A stretch of 6,068 nucleotides of DNA, from positions 30,794 to 36,861 of the forward strand of contig DIEZ01000039.1 of NCBI GenBank assembly GCA_002418885.1, written 5' to 3'. The translations under genes and the position numbers were made by a program. Shown here in pieces: positions 5,649-6,068 of this stretch. Below the pieces are notes generated by a model. It was not told where the DNA came from. It saw only the letters and a list, made by a program, of their open reading frames with translations, and did not search any database. The number at the start of each line of letters is the position of its first letter. Within the stretch, counting starts at the first letter, position 1. Source of the stretch: Syntrophaceae bacterium UBA5761 (lineage in GTDB: Bacteria > Desulfobacterota > Syntrophia > Syntrophales > UBA4778).

Positions 5649-5793
5649 ATTCCCTGGCATAAACTGAAACGGCAATGGGCAACGTTGATGTACTCGCAAA
5701 GAGTCCCAAAACGTCATGCCGGACTTGATCCGGCATCCAGAAACGCAGGAGGAATTCCGATGTCAGATGCGAATAGCCGGCATCTAAGAAGGG
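5649..5793 (+). repeat. Interspersed repeat, copy 2 (short form)
   Basis: This is the second direct copy of the element at 3294-3467. Its core is a perfect hairpin with ATGCCGGA (5716-5723), loop CTTGA, and TCCGGCAT (5729-5736), which is degraded in copy 1. The copy ends with AGGAGG, ATG and a short coding stretch reading MSDANSRHLRR, parallel to MSGANSRHRVRR in copy 1. The 77 bp between the two-helix remnant and this copy (5572-5648) is AT-rich, with only a weak imperfect palindrome at 5575-5590. Confidence 0.9.
5716..5736. repeat. Hairpin core of repeat copy 2
   Basis: An 8-bp perfect stem (ATGCCGGA / TCCGGCAT) closes a five-base loop. It is the most symmetrical part of the repeat and might fold in RNA or be recognised by a REP-type transposase. 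It has no T-run. Confidence 0.8.
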
Positions 5794-6038
5794 AAGGGCA
5801 GGTAGCGGCAGTATGTTTACTCATCATCATGCTGATAGCGGCCTCCCCATGCCTTGCCTCAATCAAAGTCTTCGAGCGGGAATACACGTACCAGGCGGGC
5901 GAAGCGGACAGCAAGCTCTCGAGCAGAACAATTGCACTCGCCGAAGTTAAGAGGCTCCTCTTAGAAGAGCTCGGCACCTACCTTGAGAGCGTCACCGAAG
6001 TCAAATACTTCCAGTTGTTTCTGGTCGTGGTAAATTGA
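5760..6038 (+). pseudogene. Signal-peptide protein cut off after about 86 residues by a probable IS end
   Basis: The frame encodes 92 residues. Residues 1-11 come from repeat copy 2, which also supplies AGGAGG seven bases before the ATG. Residues 14-33 (QVAAVCLLIIMLIAASPCLA) form a Sec signal peptide, probably cleaved after A33. The mature part (SIKVFEREYTYQAGEADSKL, then a helical LAEVKRLLLEELGTYLES segment) resembles the start of longer periplasmic proteins of unknown function, seen to my recollection in Deltaproteobacteria and relatives, which usually continue for hundreds of residues. Here the match seems to stop at FQL (84-86). The last six residues, FLVVVN, and the TGA fall in sequence that looks like the end of an insertion sequence. 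The short product is unlikely to work. An in-frame ATG at 5634 would start inside non-coding repeat sequence and is not favoured. Confidence 0.65.
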
Positions 6039-6068
6039 GCCAAAAATGGTCGTCAGGAAGTGAGCCAC
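6016..6068. mobile_element. Probable terminal end of an IS21-like insertion sequence (partial)
   Basis: From TGTTTCTGG at about 6016 the sequence no longer fits the interrupted gene. Two related units follow with a period of 25: TGGTCGTGGTAAATTGAGCC starting at 6022 and TGGTCGTCAGGAAGTGAGCC starting at 6047, matching at about 16 of 21 positions. Termini starting with TG and multiple subterminal repeats are usual for IS21-family elements, where they bind the transposase. No transposase gene is inside the window, so the family is inference. Confidence 0.45.

Noticed and set aside
5361..5717. 118-residue minus-strand open frame ending just before the methyltransferase, considered as a controller gene
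   Set aside because: It has no helix-turn-helix, a patchy composition (Cys/His/Ile mixtures), begins antisense inside repeat copy 2 and overlaps the more protein-like two-helix frame on the plus strand.
3294..5793. CRISPR array or phage attachment sites formed by the two repeats
   Set aside because: There are only two copies, over 2 kb apart, about 150 bp long and diverged by about 10%; no integrase or tRNA gene is present.

Overview
The window looks like a piece of chromosome from a Gram-negative bacterium of fairly high GC. The evidence is a predicted lipoprotein, an Sec-type signal peptide, an inner-membrane phospholipid-type enzyme, and sampled lines above 60% GC in the flanking genes. 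The protein styles (a membrane spermidine-synthase/TPR protein, a WD40 lipoprotein, a short periplasmic protein with an ALAEVKRLLLEELGTYLES-type segment) remind me of Deltaproteobacteria or Nitrospirota, but the lineage is inference only.

Layout. 1-612 (minus) is the N-terminal 204 codons of a CDP-alcohol phosphatidyltransferase that runs off the left edge. 691-1668 (minus) is a complete seven-bladed WD40 propeller with a lipoprotein-type leader. 1669-2025 is a divergent intergenic region with a triple AGTTTTTAGG repeat, a candidate promoter and an inverted repeat. 2026-3291 (plus) reads as a membrane spermidine-synthase-like protein with C-terminal TPRs, but the middle of the protein is missing: its first two membrane helices are joined through an out-of-frame stretch to the last residues of the synthase domain.

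From 3294 to 5793 lies the accessory part. A Type II restriction-modification pair on the minus strand (methyltransferase 4384-5358, then endonuclease 3776-4387, with an ATGA overlap) closely resembles the BstYI/XhoII group, predicted target R^GATCY. It is richer in AT than its flanks. It sits between two direct copies (3294-3467 and 5649-5793) of a roughly 150-bp interspersed repeat with a hairpin core. Each repeat copy ends in AGGAGG plus ATG, and each is fused in frame to a different downstream reading frame: a small coiled-coil protein (3431-3667) and a signal-peptide protein (5760-6038). A remnant of a two-helix membrane protein without a usable start lies behind the methyltransferase (5388-5571).

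At the right edge, the signal-peptide protein is cut off after about 86 residues by sequence that begins TGTTTCTGG and contains two related 21-bp units. This is probably the end of an IS21-like insertion sequence whose body lies outside the window.

The restriction-modification family is known, so I do not claim a new defence system. The parts most worth following are the repeat that carries translation start signals, the internally deleted spermidine-synthase/TPR gene that stayed open, and the repeat-flanked placement of the R-M pair. The whole region has the look of repeated insertion and deletion.
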